Source: CAYVAP01 sp964521065 (lineage in GTDB: Bacteria > Bacteroidota > Bacteroidia > J057). From it: DNA of 64,000 nt. Position numbers and translations under genes: made by a program. Shown here in pieces: positions 25,004 through 33,308 of the stretch (position 1 is the stretch's first letter; every line of letters starts with the position of its first letter). A model generated the notes under the pieces. That model had not been told where the DNA came from and did not search any database. It saw only the letters and a program-made list of their open reading frames with translations. The stretch spans positions 20,440-84,439 of the forward strand of contig CAZFPQ010000003.1 in the NCBI GenBank assembly GCA_964521065.1. Direction: 5' to 3'.

Positions 25004-27259
25004 TCAGTTATGGGTAATTGAAATGGTATTACCTTTTCCTATTTCCACGCCCATTTGCTTCAACAGCTTGCGGTATTTTTTGTATTTGTCACCTTTGAGT
25101 TTGGTGCCATTGATTTTGAGGCTACCGTCAGTAGATTTGATGACCAAGCGGGTTTCTCCATTCTTGATGATGCCATCTTTGACTAGTTCTCTTCGGAGCT
25201 CCTCTACTTTCAAGCGCATTTTTACACGCCTCTCTTCATGCTCGGCCCTGACTTCTTCCGCTCGTTCCCGGGCTTCTCGTCTCGCTATCTCCGCGTAAGC
25301 CCTCTGTTCGTTGGCTATTTTTTCTGCCTCTCTCCTCAACTCATCGGCATGGGCCTTTGCCTCTTCAGCCTGTAGGCGGTATTGCTCACGAATCGCTTCT
25401 TCAGCTTCGCGCTGGATCTCTATTTGCTGCCTCCGAACCTCGATGATCTCGCGGATGGCTTCCTCATGCTCTGCTTTATCACGGAGTCTCACTTCTTTTT
25501 CAGCTTCTTGCATGACCCGCTCGATCTCCTTCTGGGCACGCTCGATCTCCAGCTGAGCCCGGCGAATTTCAGCTTGATCCACCTCTTTCTCCGCATTGGC
25601 CTGCTCTAAAGCTCGCATGGCTAATTCCACCTCAAGTTGGACCCGCCTTAGCTCTCGCTTGTTCAATTCATCTATGCGTGCTATTCGCTCCAGCTCCTTT
25701 GCTTCCTCTAGCCTTCGGGTCCTGAGCTCTAACTCTCTGTCAATATAATCTTCACCCAAATTTTCACTTTGGCGAACGGCCTCGGTCTCAGCCCACTCCT
25801 GCATAGACTCAGCAAACTCTTCCATGGACTCCGCATAGCGCTGCCCGTACTCAGCTTGGATGGTACCCAACTCTTTTCCCCATTGCTCCATCTCACGACC
25901 GTATGCTTCCCAAGCTTCCTGTATTTGCTCTGAGTCAAAATCCGCTCCGATCACAGGAGGTGTAGGCATAGGAGGTGGGGGTGGGGGTGGAGGAGAAATC
26001 ACCGGTAAACTGGGAGGAGGAGAGTCCAAAGGCATCACAATGACACAATTGGCTTGATCCCATGCATTGGCCCAGTTCAATGCTGCTCCTGAAGCAACTT
26101 CTGGTAGGGCCGCCGCCAAAGATGTTGGGCTTGGAGGTTGCTCTACAGGTGCAGGCTTTTCATAAAACCAGGGAAGCTGATTGCCAATGGGGCCTTCTAA
26201 TACGCGCTGCACAAAATTCTTATCAGAATCTTCGTTCAAATCTGGGGAGAGCCAAGCCAAGGTGGTCATGGACAACAACAAGACCAAGGCTAAAGCCGCT
26301 TTGCCAGGATTGCCAGGGATTTGCTGAGGAGTAAGAAGGCGCTTGATGCGGTACAATAAGTCTTGACGCTTTCCTCCCATGGCACTGGCTAGGCTTACCC
26401 TCGGTGAAGGATTTTCGGCTAACCATGCCAAGGTCTTGGCATAATCCATGGCGCTGCCACAGGTCGCTACGGCCAGGTCATCACAGCAATGTTCTCTGGC
26501 TTCAGAGACTTCCCGGAATAGGTACCACATAGCAGGATGGTAAAAGAATACCACCTCCAGCAAGGAAACCATCAAGTTGATCAGGTAATCATGTCGGCGA
26601 ATGTGGGCAAGCTCATGAGCCAGGATGGCCTCAATTTGTACCGGGCTCAGCCCAGTAAATAGGCCCATGGGGACCAACACGACTGGTTTAAAATGTCCCA
26701 GAGAAAGAGGACCACACACCCGGCGCGACTCGATGAGTAAGACGGTTTTATTGATTCCCATCTGGCGGCCTAATTCATTGATCCGATCTTGCCAGTGGTA
26801 ATTCATGGGCTCTGCCTCCCGGTAGCGAAGTTCTTGAACGTAGAAATAGGCCCCGATCCAGCGAAACAAAAACATTCCTAAACCCAGTAACCAAGCTCCT
26901 GCTAACCATGGGGCAAGGGTGTTAATCTGATCGGTCATGGTTTCCCACCAAGTACCGCCTGCTCCTAGGTCAGCCGCCCAGATATACGTTTTGGCCTCCG
27001 CAGACAGCAACTCAAAGCCTTCGGCAACCCCTACTGCACTTTGATATTCCTGAATAAAGGTGACGACCGCCGTCATCGCCAGCCCAAATACACTGAGCAA
27101 GGTCAGCACATAACGATGTTGAGCAGGGCGCCCTTTGAGCATATAAGTTCCAATACGGAGCAAGGCTACCCAAATGATTCCCTGCCAAAGGGAGTGAAGC
27201 AAGGTCCAACCCAAGGCTTCAGCCCAGGAAGTTTGGAGAAGTGTGGAAAGCATATTCAT
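25004..27259 (-). CDS. M56-family (BlaR1/MecR1-like) membrane metalloprotease with long coiled-coil ectodomain
   Basis: 751 aa. Three N-terminal membrane helices lie near residues 15-40, 50-70 and 115-140. The cytoplasmic zinc protease domain carries HELAH at 215-219 and the glutamate of REHCCDDLA near 256. A fourth helix follows at about 320-337. In BlaR1 the next part is a penicillin-binding sensor domain. Here it is instead ~410 residues: a Pro-rich run near 420, E/W-rich repeats, a long charged coiled coil (about 480-690) and a small C-terminal domain. The gene overlaps the repressor gene upstream by 4 bp. By analogy it senses an envelope signal and cleaves the repressor; no beta-lactam role is supported. 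Confidence 0.92.
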   Translation of the reverse strand: MNMLSTLLQTSWAEALGWTLLHSLWQGIIWVALLRIGTYMLKGRPAQHRYVLTLLSVFGLAMTAVVTFIQEYQSAVGVAEGFELLSAEAKTYIWAADLGAGGTWWETMTDQINTLAPWLAGAWLLGLGMFLFRWIGAYFYVQELRYREAEPMNYHWQDRINELGRQMGINKTVLLIESRRVCGPLSLGHFKPVVLVPMGLFTGLSPVQIEAILAHELAHIRRHDYLINLMVSLLEVVFFYHPAMWYLFREVSEAREHCCDDLAVATCGSAMDYAKTLAWLAENPSPRVSLASAMGGKRQDLLYRIKRLLTPQQIPGNPGKAALALVLLLSMTTLAWLSPDLNEDSDKNFVQRVLEGPIGNQLPWFYEKPAPVEQPPSPTSLAAALPEVASGAALNWANAWDQANCVIVMPLDSPPPSLPVISPPPPPPPPMPTPPVIGADFDSEQIQEAWEAYGREMEQWGKELGTIQAEYGQRYAESMEEFAESMQEWAETEAVRQSENLGEDYIDRELELRTRRLEEAKELERIARIDELNKRELRRVQLEVELAMRALEQANAEKEVDQAEIRRAQLEIERAQKEIERVMQEAEKEVRLRDKAEHEEAIREIIEVRRQQIEIQREAEEAIREQYRLQAEEAKAHADELRREAEKIANEQRAYAEIARREARERAEEVRAEHEERRVKMRLKVEELRRELVKDGIIKNGETRLVIKSTDGSLKINGTKLKGDKYKKYRKLLKQMGVEIGKGNTISITHN

Positions 27260-27672
27260 GAGTTAGACTGGTTTGAGGATGGGATATCAGGATTTTCGTC
27301 TTGTTCAAGCTGATCAAGCAATTGCCGAATCTCTTCCAGCTCAGACTGGCTAGTTTGGTGGTTGCCCAGGGCTTGCATCACCAATGCTGCAGCTGATCCG
27401 CCGAAAGCTGAGTCCAGCAGCTTGTTCAGCATACCTCCGCGCGCTTCCCGCTCAGAGATCAAAGGTCGATAAATGTGGGTCTTGCCCTGTTTCTCACGAG
27501 CCAATAATCCCTTCTCGTGCATGATCTGCATCAACTTTAGCGTGGTGGTGTAACCCACGTTCCGGTGGCGAGCCAGGATTTCATTTACCTGGCGCACCGT
27601 GGCACGCTCTAGCTGCCAAAGGATTTGCAAGATTTCCAGTTCGCCGTCAGTCGGATTAGATGGTGAGGCCAT
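27256..27672 (-). CDS. BlaI/MecI/CopY-family transcriptional repressor
   Basis: About 138 aa from the ATG giving MASPSNPTDGELEILQILWQ; ten extra in-frame residues upstream are unlikely. The N-terminal winged helix includes RATVRQVNEILARHRNVGYTTTLKLMQIMHEKGLLARE, and the C-terminal part is the dimerisation region. Members bind palindromic operators as dimers and are inactivated when the partner M56 protease cuts them. The 4-bp overlap with the M56 gene gives direct coupling. Three palindromes lie just upstream and are the expected autoregulatory operators. Confidence 0.94.
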   Translation of the reverse strand: MASPSNPTDGELEILQILWQLERATVRQVNEILARHRNVGYTTTLKLMQIMHEKGLLAREKQGKTHIYRPLISEREARGGMLNKLLDSAFGGSAAALVMQALGNHQTSQSELEEIRQLLDQLEQDENPDIPSSNQSNS

Positions 27673-27706
27673 GGATAATGGATAAGCTTTAAAAGTAAAC
27701 ATAGAT

Positions 27707-27724
27707 CTACGAACCTATTCGTAG
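27707..27724. promoter_or_regulatory. Operator palindrome 1 of the BlaI-type locus
   Basis: CTACGAA-CCTA-TTCGTAG: perfect 7-bp arms with a 4-bp spacer, 35 bp upstream of the repressor start codon. It shares the core TACGAA-N4-TTCGTA with two further sites. Confidence 0.85.
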
Positions 27725-27738
27725 TTTCCACAATTATA

Positions 27739-27754
27739 TACGAAAGAGTTCGTA
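27739..27754. promoter_or_regulatory. Operator palindrome 2 of the BlaI-type locus
   Basis: TACGAA-AGAG-TTCGTA: perfect 6-bp arms and a 4-bp spacer. Its centre is 31 bp from that of site 1. Confidence 0.85.
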
Positions 27755-27767
27755 ATTACAAGGAACC

Positions 27768-27783
27768 TACGAAGATTTTCGTA
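27768..27783. promoter_or_regulatory. Operator palindrome 3 of the BlaI-type locus
   Basis: TACGAA-GATT-TTCGTA: perfect 6-bp arms and a 4-bp spacer. Its centre is 29 bp from that of site 2, so all three sites lie on nearly the same face of the helix. The spacer from here to the cupin gene at 28039 shows nothing further that I can support. Confidence 0.85.
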
Positions 27784-28038
27784 AAAAGATCTCGCGGATA
27801 TTGCCAAGTTTGATTCTATTTAGGACATCGACCTTCATTAGAAACAGATATTAATTGGATTTTTGCGGTGTGCCGAGGATAAGTAAAAAAACCAAAACCT
27901 TGACAATCAGCGACTTAAATGTAAAACCATCGAATTAAAGGAACACTTTTTCTATTTCGGCCATAGAAGTATTGATGATTCCAGAAAGTTTCCTCTCTCC
28001 TGTGTATTTTTAAGCGCTTAAACCTCTAAGTTCCCCAC

Positions 28039-28359
28039 ATGCCGACTTTTCACCTTCCCAACTTAGCCAGCAAAGAAATCATTCCTGGATTTCACGGCCG
28101 CATGATTCACACCGATCGCATGACGCTTGCCTATTGGAAGGTGGAAGAAGGCGCCCGCTTACCTGAGCACCATCACCCTCACGAACAGGTAACTCAGGTC
28201 ATCGAGGGAAGCTTTCGGATGACCGTGGGATCAGAATCTAGGGTCTTAGAGCCAGGGGACGTCTGGGTGATTCCCTCTGATGTCCCTCACAGTGGAGAGG
28301 CGCTAAGCAACTGCCAGTTGATGGACGTTTTTCAACCAGCCCGTGAGGCATACCGATAA
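28039..28359 (+). CDS. Single-domain cupin protein
   Basis: A 106-aa conserved beta-barrel. Cupin motif 1 is seen as LPEHHHPHEQVTQVIEGSFRMTVG, with metal-binding histidines and the glutamine-containing variant. Motif 2 is LEPGDVWVIPSDVPHSGEA, with its histidine. Such small cupins bind a metal and may be dioxygenases, isomerases or ligand sensors; nothing narrows it here. It is divergent from the BlaI-type gene, but the operators lie more than 250 bp away, so shared control is doubtful. Confidence 0.9.
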   Translation: MPTFHLPNLASKEIIPGFHGRMIHTDRMTLAYWKVEEGARLPEHHHPHEQVTQVIEGSFRMTVGSESRVLEPGDVWVIPSDVPHSGEALSNCQLMDVFQPAREAYR

Positions 28360-28413
28360 GGTAGAACCTTATGCGGCGGCCGAGGTTTTAGTTTTCATGC
28401 CAATTGAAGCGAT

Positions 28414-28818
28414 ATGATCTACCTATTTGTATATGGCACCCTTCTGAAGAAAGCAGGTAACATGATGGCTACCTTCTTAAGTGAAAAAAGCATCTATATG
28501 GGGGAGGGAGAAATGGCCGGTATGCTGTACAAGGTGGATTTTTTTCCAGGTGCTATCCACGATCCCGCCGCAGAATCGACGGTGAAGGGGGAGTTGTATG
28601 AGTTACATGATGCCCAAAAAGTCCTTGAGGTCTTGGATACCTATGAAGGATTTAACCCAGAAGATGTCTCCAACAGTCTCTTTGTCAGAAAAGAGGTAGA
28701 TATTGAAAGCGAAGGCCAACTATGGAATGCCTGGGTATATCTTTACAACATGCCAGTGAATTCCCACGAGTTGATCCCTTCGGGCGACTTTTTGAAGTAT
28801 GATGTAGAGCGGTATTGA
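28414..28818 (+). CDS. Gamma-glutamylcyclotransferase (AIG2)-like protein
   Basis: A 134-aa protein of the GGCT/AIG2 fold. The N-terminal substrate loop VYGTLLKKAGN is the family's YGTL motif. GMLYKVDFFPGAIHD and GELYELHDAQKVLEVLDTYEGF follow, the latter holding the acidic residue (DTYEG) expected for catalysis. Members cyclise gamma-glutamyl amines or peptides to 5-oxoproline. It follows the cupin gene by 54 bp on the same strand, so the two may be co-transcribed. Confidence 0.9.
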   Translation: MIYLFVYGTLLKKAGNMMATFLSEKSIYMGEGEMAGMLYKVDFFPGAIHDPAAESTVKGELYELHDAQKVLEVLDTYEGFNPEDVSNSLFVRKEVDIESEGQLWNAWVYLYNMPVNSHELIPSGDFLKYDVERY

Positions 28819-28920
28819 ATAAATGTGGGATCATGTGAGCTTGAGACGTTGGGATGAAAGGGCTACATCTTGGACTTGGCTTATCCAATTTTTTAATCTG
28901 AATAAGCACTTGGACAGAAG

Positions 28921-29004
28921 GAATCGGGGTATGGCCTATCGAGCTATGGTTATAAGTAAGCATGAATGGTTCTCACAACATACCCCGTACTCCCGTTCCC
29001 CGAG
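28921..29004 (-). repeat. Dispersed TCGGGGTA-ended repeat, copy C (inverted)
   Basis: About 84 bp, beginning ATCGGGGTATGG and containing GAGCTATGGTTATAAGTAAGCATGAATG, then ACATACCCCGTAC. Its reverse complement aligns along its length with copies A (41206) and B (45321). It lies in the spacer before the DUF389 gene. Confidence 0.65.
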
Positions 29005-29070
29005 TTCTTTATGTTCGCCTGCTTAATATAGTTCTGAACCTGCTTCCCCTTCCTTCACCTACCATTGTCT

Positions 29071-30420
29071 ATGCTAGAAGAAATACGCAAGGTCATTACC
29101 CAAGTCATCAACCTCCGCGACACCACGGATGTACGCGGCACCATAGAAAGCATCCGCAGAAGCATCGCCATCAAGGGCTACAATGTCTGGATCTTAGCTT
29201 GTGGAGCCATGTTGGCCTCTATCGGCCTAGACACCAATTCGGTGGCTGTCATCATCGGAGCCATGTTGATATCCCCCCTGATGTCCCCCATTTTGGGCAT
29301 CGGCCTCTCTGTCGCCATCAATGACCGAGAACACCTAGTGCTGGCCCTAGAAAACTTTGCCATTGCGGTAGTCGCGAGTTTAGGAGTCTCGGTCATTTAC
29401 TTCATGGTCACGCCGCTGGGAACAGCCACGCCAGAAATCATGGCCCGCACCTACCCCACTTTTCTGGACGTGCTCATTGCCATCTTTGGGGGAATCGCAG
29501 GCATTGTAGCCGGTTCGCGCAAAGACAAGACCAATGCCATACCGGGAGTAGCCATTGCTACGGCCTTGATGCCTCCCATATGCGTAGCTGGTTTTGGCAT
29601 CGCCAACTTTCGTTGGGACATATTTGGCGGCGCCATTTACCTCTTTTTCATCAACTCTGTCTTCATAGCCCTTTCTACCTACGCCATTGCTCGCTTCCTC
29701 CGCTTTCCCTACGTCGAGTACGTGGATGAGGGAACCCGCAGAAAGGCCACCCGATGGATCTCAGTATTCATCCTTTTGGTGATTGTTCCCAGCGGCATTT
29801 TCTTCTATAACTTGATCCAGCAAGTAAGGCTCGATGGGAACTTCCAATCCTTTATCGAGCAGGAAGTCAACAACAGCATGCACGAAGCGGTGCGATATGC
29901 CATCAACGAAACCGACAGTTCCTATGTCGCGACCTTGGTCATAGCTGGTCCACCAATTTCTGAAGATTCGATGGTCTATCTTCATGAGCGCCTACCGGAA
30001 TATGAGCTAGATAATTTTAGGCTAAACTTTGTCCAGGCCCCACAGCTACAAGAAGAAGAGCTTTTGAGTCGCACCACCTTGGAAGTTATCTCTGCCATCC
30101 AACCCATTCTAGACTCGCGTACTGCCCGATTGGATAGCTTGGAGCGTATGATGGCTAGACAAATCTCTGATAGCACCAAGGTGACGGATTTGCATCGAGA
30201 GTTGGTGTTGTTATTCCCCGAGGTAAAAAGGATGACCCTGACTCAAGAAGCTTACTCGCTGGGTGAGGTAAAAAACCAATCAGATACCTTGGCTCTGGTC
30301 ATTTTGGAGTGGAAACCCATGGGACGTACCCAGGCGAGAAACGCCAAGAAAAAAGTTGAACCCTGGCTTCGCGAACGACTTTCCGGTCAATTAGATTCTT
30401 TGCGGGTGGTACATTTATAG
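29071..30420 (+). CDS. DUF389 membrane protein
   Basis: About 449 aa; the ATG giving MLEEIRKVITQVINLRD is preferred over a TTG two codons upstream. The DUF389 core contains the signature GAMLISPLMSPILGIG with several transmembrane helices between about residues 40 and 250 (for example GVAIATALMPPICVAGFGIAN). A long soluble C-terminal half of ~200 residues follows. Family members are uncharacterised multi-pass proteins, thought to be transporters or channels. The role here is unknown. Confidence 0.88.
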   Translation: MLEEIRKVITQVINLRDTTDVRGTIESIRRSIAIKGYNVWILACGAMLASIGLDTNSVAVIIGAMLISPLMSPILGIGLSVAINDREHLVLALENFAIAVVASLGVSVIYFMVTPLGTATPEIMARTYPTFLDVLIAIFGGIAGIVAGSRKDKTNAIPGVAIATALMPPICVAGFGIANFRWDIFGGAIYLFFINSVFIALSTYAIARFLRFPYVEYVDEGTRRKATRWISVFILLVIVPSGIFFYNLIQQVRLDGNFQSFIEQEVNNSMHEAVRYAINETDSSYVATLVIAGPPISEDSMVYLHERLPEYELDNFRLNFVQAPQLQEEELLSRTTLEVISAIQPILDSRTARLDSLERMMARQISDSTKVTDLHRELVLLFPEVKRMTLTQEAYSLGEVKNQSDTLALVILEWKPMGRTQARNAKKKVEPWLRERLSGQLDSLRVVHL

Positions 30421-30539
30421 GGCAACATCTAAGAAATCAGGGTTGATGCTCATTTACCGAAACGTCAAAACCCAAGCCGCCTCTTGAGGAATTTTATTAA
30501 TTTCGGCTTTTCAAAGAATTGTACGAACGATAGCCGGCT

Positions 30540-31079
30540 ATGCCTTGGGGAATTGATAACCTGAAAGACCTGCTCGAAGTGGTCTCTTTTGTCGCTACGG
30601 TGATAGGCGGCATCGCCATCTTGTTTGCCGTGAGAGATTACTCCGTTAATCGGAAGCAGCTCAATCTCTCCGTGATGGAAAGTGCCATAGACCGCTTTCG
30701 AACCCACTTTATTCACCTTAATCATCAAAGCCCCGAAAGCCTCGTCATCGAATACATCGACTTGGTGAATGAAGAGCTGTTTTACTTCCAAAATAGCTTT
30801 CTACCCAAGGTAGTAGCTCAGGAATGGATCGATGGAATGATCGACTTGATGCCCTTGTACGATCCTTATGGAAATGTCCTCAACTTGGGTTTTTGCATCC
30901 CGACCATCCACACCCACAAGCTCTTAGATCAGTATCGCTTTCGCCGAGTAAAACGCGCCTTTACCATTCGTCAACCTATCGACTTAGAAGTAGCTTATGG
31001 CGACGGCGACTTCAAAATGAGGGAAAAAGCAAGGCTTCGCATCGTCAACGAAATTATCCGGAATTTGAGGAGATTTTGA
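30540..31079 (+). CDS. Hypothetical protein with one N-terminal membrane helix
   Basis: I do not recognise this 179-aa protein. It has one hydrophobic segment near residues 12-30 (LLEVVSFVATVIGGIAILFAV), then a mixed helical soluble region that is rich in aromatic and basic residues at its end (YRFRRVKRAF). The topology suggests a small inner-membrane-anchored protein with a cytoplasmic body. It starts 120 bp after the DUF389 gene on the same strand. No motif indicates function. Confidence 0.7.
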   Translation: MPWGIDNLKDLLEVVSFVATVIGGIAILFAVRDYSVNRKQLNLSVMESAIDRFRTHFIHLNHQSPESLVIEYIDLVNEELFYFQNSFLPKVVAQEWIDGMIDLMPLYDPYGNVLNLGFCIPTIHTHKLLDQYRFRRVKRAFTIRQPIDLEVAYGDGDFKMREKARLRIVNEIIRNLRRF

Positions 31080-31228
31080 GATTTTGGGAATACAAGTTTG
31101 TACCCCGGTAGCTAATAGAATTCTCAGCACATGCGTTCTAAATATCAACCCCCATCATTTGAAGATGATCTTTGAATTGGGATTAGATGAATATTCCTTG
31201 AGTTTTATTTCCGTTAAGCAGCCACACC

Positions 31229-32005
31229 ATGAGTCCATCCTTAGCTCTTTTTTTGTTGGAGCCCTATCAGCACCATCCTTTTGACTTCCTGTCCTATACC
31301 CTGGCAGAGCTACTCATGCTCGATGTCCTGAGGGTGGAACAAGACACCGTACAAGTCCATCCCAATGATCCTGCTCGGGTCACCTATTATTTTTTACAGC
31401 GAGGCCCCAACTTCGAGCGCTACCATACTGGCCGTTATCAGCAGATCATCACCCATTGCCTGATTGAACATGAGAGGATTCCTTTCCAATATTTGTCAAA
31501 ACTCGTATGCAAAGAGTTGGACTGGAAACCTGGTCGCTATCGATACGATTACATCCAACCTGAATTGATTCAGCAGGGCTTAATCTTACCGATGCTGGAC
31601 TGGCCGGTGCATATTTACCTCAGATCTCGTCGAGGAAGAAAGCTCAAGCAAGAAATACGCCGGCAACTCTCGTTGGTCAACCAACTCAATCCTCGGATTT
31701 ATCCCAATCGCCGGGATCAATTACTCACATGGTACCAGGAGTATGGCCCCATGATTTTGATTGCTTCACGCGTCTACTTCAGGGAGCTCACCTATCTTCC
31801 CGAAATATTTAGTGATCCTACCCGGTGGGAAGTCAGTGATCAGGCTGATCCCTGGTGGGAAAACCTAGAGTCCTTGGCTCATCCAAGGATATTTACCCAC
31901 TTAGATCTTTGGCTAAAGAAATTAGAAGAAATCATGAATAGAGATCTAGAAGGAAGTCAAAAATCCTTTGGCATGATTGACTCAGATTGGCATCAGATCG
32001 GATAA
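31229..32005 (+). CDS. Hypothetical cytoplasmic protein
   Basis: A 258-aa protein that I do not recognise. It has no signal peptide or membrane helix. It is mostly helical with many Tyr/Arg/Pro residues (for example WKPGRYRYDYIQPELIQQGLI). A faint likeness of the N-terminus (SLALFLLEPY..LAELLMLDVL) to GPP34/GOLPH3-type proteins was noticed but is not convincing. It precedes dprA by 88 bp on the same strand. Codon use and composition match the neighbours, so it is probably a real gene. Confidence 0.65.
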   Translation: MSPSLALFLLEPYQHHPFDFLSYTLAELLMLDVLRVEQDTVQVHPNDPARVTYYFLQRGPNFERYHTGRYQQIITHCLIEHERIPFQYLSKLVCKELDWKPGRYRYDYIQPELIQQGLILPMLDWPVHIYLRSRRGRKLKQEIRRQLSLVNQLNPRIYPNRRDQLLTWYQEYGPMILIASRVYFRELTYLPEIFSDPTRWEVSDQADPWWENLESLAHPRIFTHLDLWLKKLEEIMNRDLEGSQKSFGMIDSDWHQIG

Positions 32006-32092
32006 GGAGCATTTGCAAATTTTAGCAAATACCAAATAAATTAGCCATATTTCCTTGCATTTTCCTTTTAGCACCCAGAAACACAGTCCAAC

Positions 32093-33211
32093 TTGGAAGA
32101 GCGTAACCTTCACTTACTGGCTTTGGCCTTGACGAAAGGCCTGGGTCCCATTTCTGTCAAAAATCTGATCGCCTACTGTGGAAGCCCAGAGTCGGTTTTT
32201 TCAGCACCCAAGGGACGTTTACTGAAAGCTCCTGGCATCGGATTACACTCTGTCAAGCTCGTACAGGAAGCTGAGACCTTGGAGCGAGCAGAAAAAGAGC
32301 TGGCTTACTGCCAGCAAAGTGGCATTCAGATGTTGACCTATTTGGATGAAGCTTATCCTCATCAGTTAAAGTTTATCCATGATGCACCCTTGGTCCTATT
32401 TAAGAAAGGGCCACTCGACCTAAATGCCCAGCCCAACATCGCCATCGTGGGCACCCGTCGAGCCACGGATTATGGTCGAGATCAGGCGGAGCGATTCGCT
32501 CAGGTCTTGGCTACCCAAGGCATCAACGTAGTGAGTGGCTTGGCCTATGGCATTGACATTGCCGCTCATCGGGCAACTTTGAAGGCGGGCGGAGTAACCA
32601 CAGCCGTCTTGGCCCATGGACTTGACAGCATCTACCCCCCCAGGCATAGCAGCAAGGCAAGACAAATTTTCCAGGAGGGTGCACTGCTTACCGAGTACCT
32701 AACCGGGACCAAACCCGATGCGCCTCATTTTCCTTCCCGCAACCGCATCATCAGCGGCATTTGTCGTGCCGTACTCGTGGTTGAAGCCGCAGAAAAAGGC
32801 GGAGCCTTGATTACGGCACGCGCAGCTTTTGAACAGAACCGGGAGGTCTACGCTCTCCCAGGTCGCTTAGGAGATGAATTTAGTTCAGGATGCAATGCCC
32901 TCATCCGGGATCAGGTAGCCAAATTGGTCACCAGCCCACAGGAAATTTTGGAAGACCTCGATATCTGCTGGCAACAACACGACGAGCAGAGTCAACAACT
33001 AAAAATGACCCTCTCTCCTCCATCGGTTCCTCTCTCTGGGGAGGAAAGCAGGGTCATCAATTATCTCACCCAAAAAGGCGAAGCCAAGATTGATGACATC
33101 GCCTTGCACACGGGCCTTACAATGGACCGGCTAAACCCTCTCTTGCTAGGCATGGAATTCAAAGAGCTGATTCGCCAACGCCCTGGCAAACGATTCACGC
33201 GATTACCGTAG
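32093..33211 (+). CDS. dprA: DNA-processing protein DprA
   Basis: Binds incoming single-stranded DNA during natural transformation and loads RecA; cytoplasmic. It has an N-terminal helix-hairpin-helix-like part (LGPISVKNLIAYCGSPESVF). The Rossmann-type core carries IVGTRRATDYG and VVSGLAYGIDIAAHRATL with the phosphate-binding Gly-rich loops. The C-terminal ~65 residues are the winged-helix domain (EAKIDDIALHTGLTMDRLNPLLLGMEFKELI). An in-frame stop (32069-32071) and lack of any nearby ATG make TTG the start. The 372-aa length is normal. Confidence 0.95.
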   Translation: MEERNLHLLALALTKGLGPISVKNLIAYCGSPESVFSAPKGRLLKAPGIGLHSVKLVQEAETLERAEKELAYCQQSGIQMLTYLDEAYPHQLKFIHDAPLVLFKKGPLDLNAQPNIAIVGTRRATDYGRDQAERFAQVLATQGINVVSGLAYGIDIAAHRATLKAGGVTTAVLAHGLDSIYPPRHSSKARQIFQEGALLTEYLTGTKPDAPHFPSRNRIISGICRAVLVVEAAEKGGALITARAAFEQNREVYALPGRLGDEFSSGCNALIRDQVAKLVTSPQEILEDLDICWQQHDEQSQQLKMTLSPPSVPLSGEESRVINYLTQKGEAKIDDIALHTGLTMDRLNPLLLGMEFKELIRQRPGKRFTRLP

Positions 33212-33244
33212 GGATGGATAACATCCACCCAGAACCTCATTCCA

Positions 33245-33280
33245 ACAAAAAATCCCCCGCCCAAAAAATCAGGCGAGGGA
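33245..33280 (-). terminator. Terminator between convergent dprA and the T9SS gene
   Basis: TCCCCCGCC (33253-33261) pairs with GGCGAGGGA (33272-33280) with one mismatch. On the minus strand the stem is followed by TTTTTTG, so it best serves the large T9SS gene; on the plus strand there is only a weak T-rich tail for dprA. Confidence 0.75.
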
Positions 33281-33308
33281 ATAATCATTTTCAAATTGTC
33301 AGAGCAAA

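Noticed and set aside
25004..27783. Beta-lactam resistance locus (BlaI/BlaR1)
   Set aside because: The repressor and M56 protease are present, but there is no penicillin-binding sensor domain and no beta-lactamase nearby, so antibiotic sensing is not supported.
31229..32005. GPP34/GOLPH3-type lipid-binding protein
   Set aside because: Only a faint N-terminal resemblance; no conserved core seen, so left as hypothetical.
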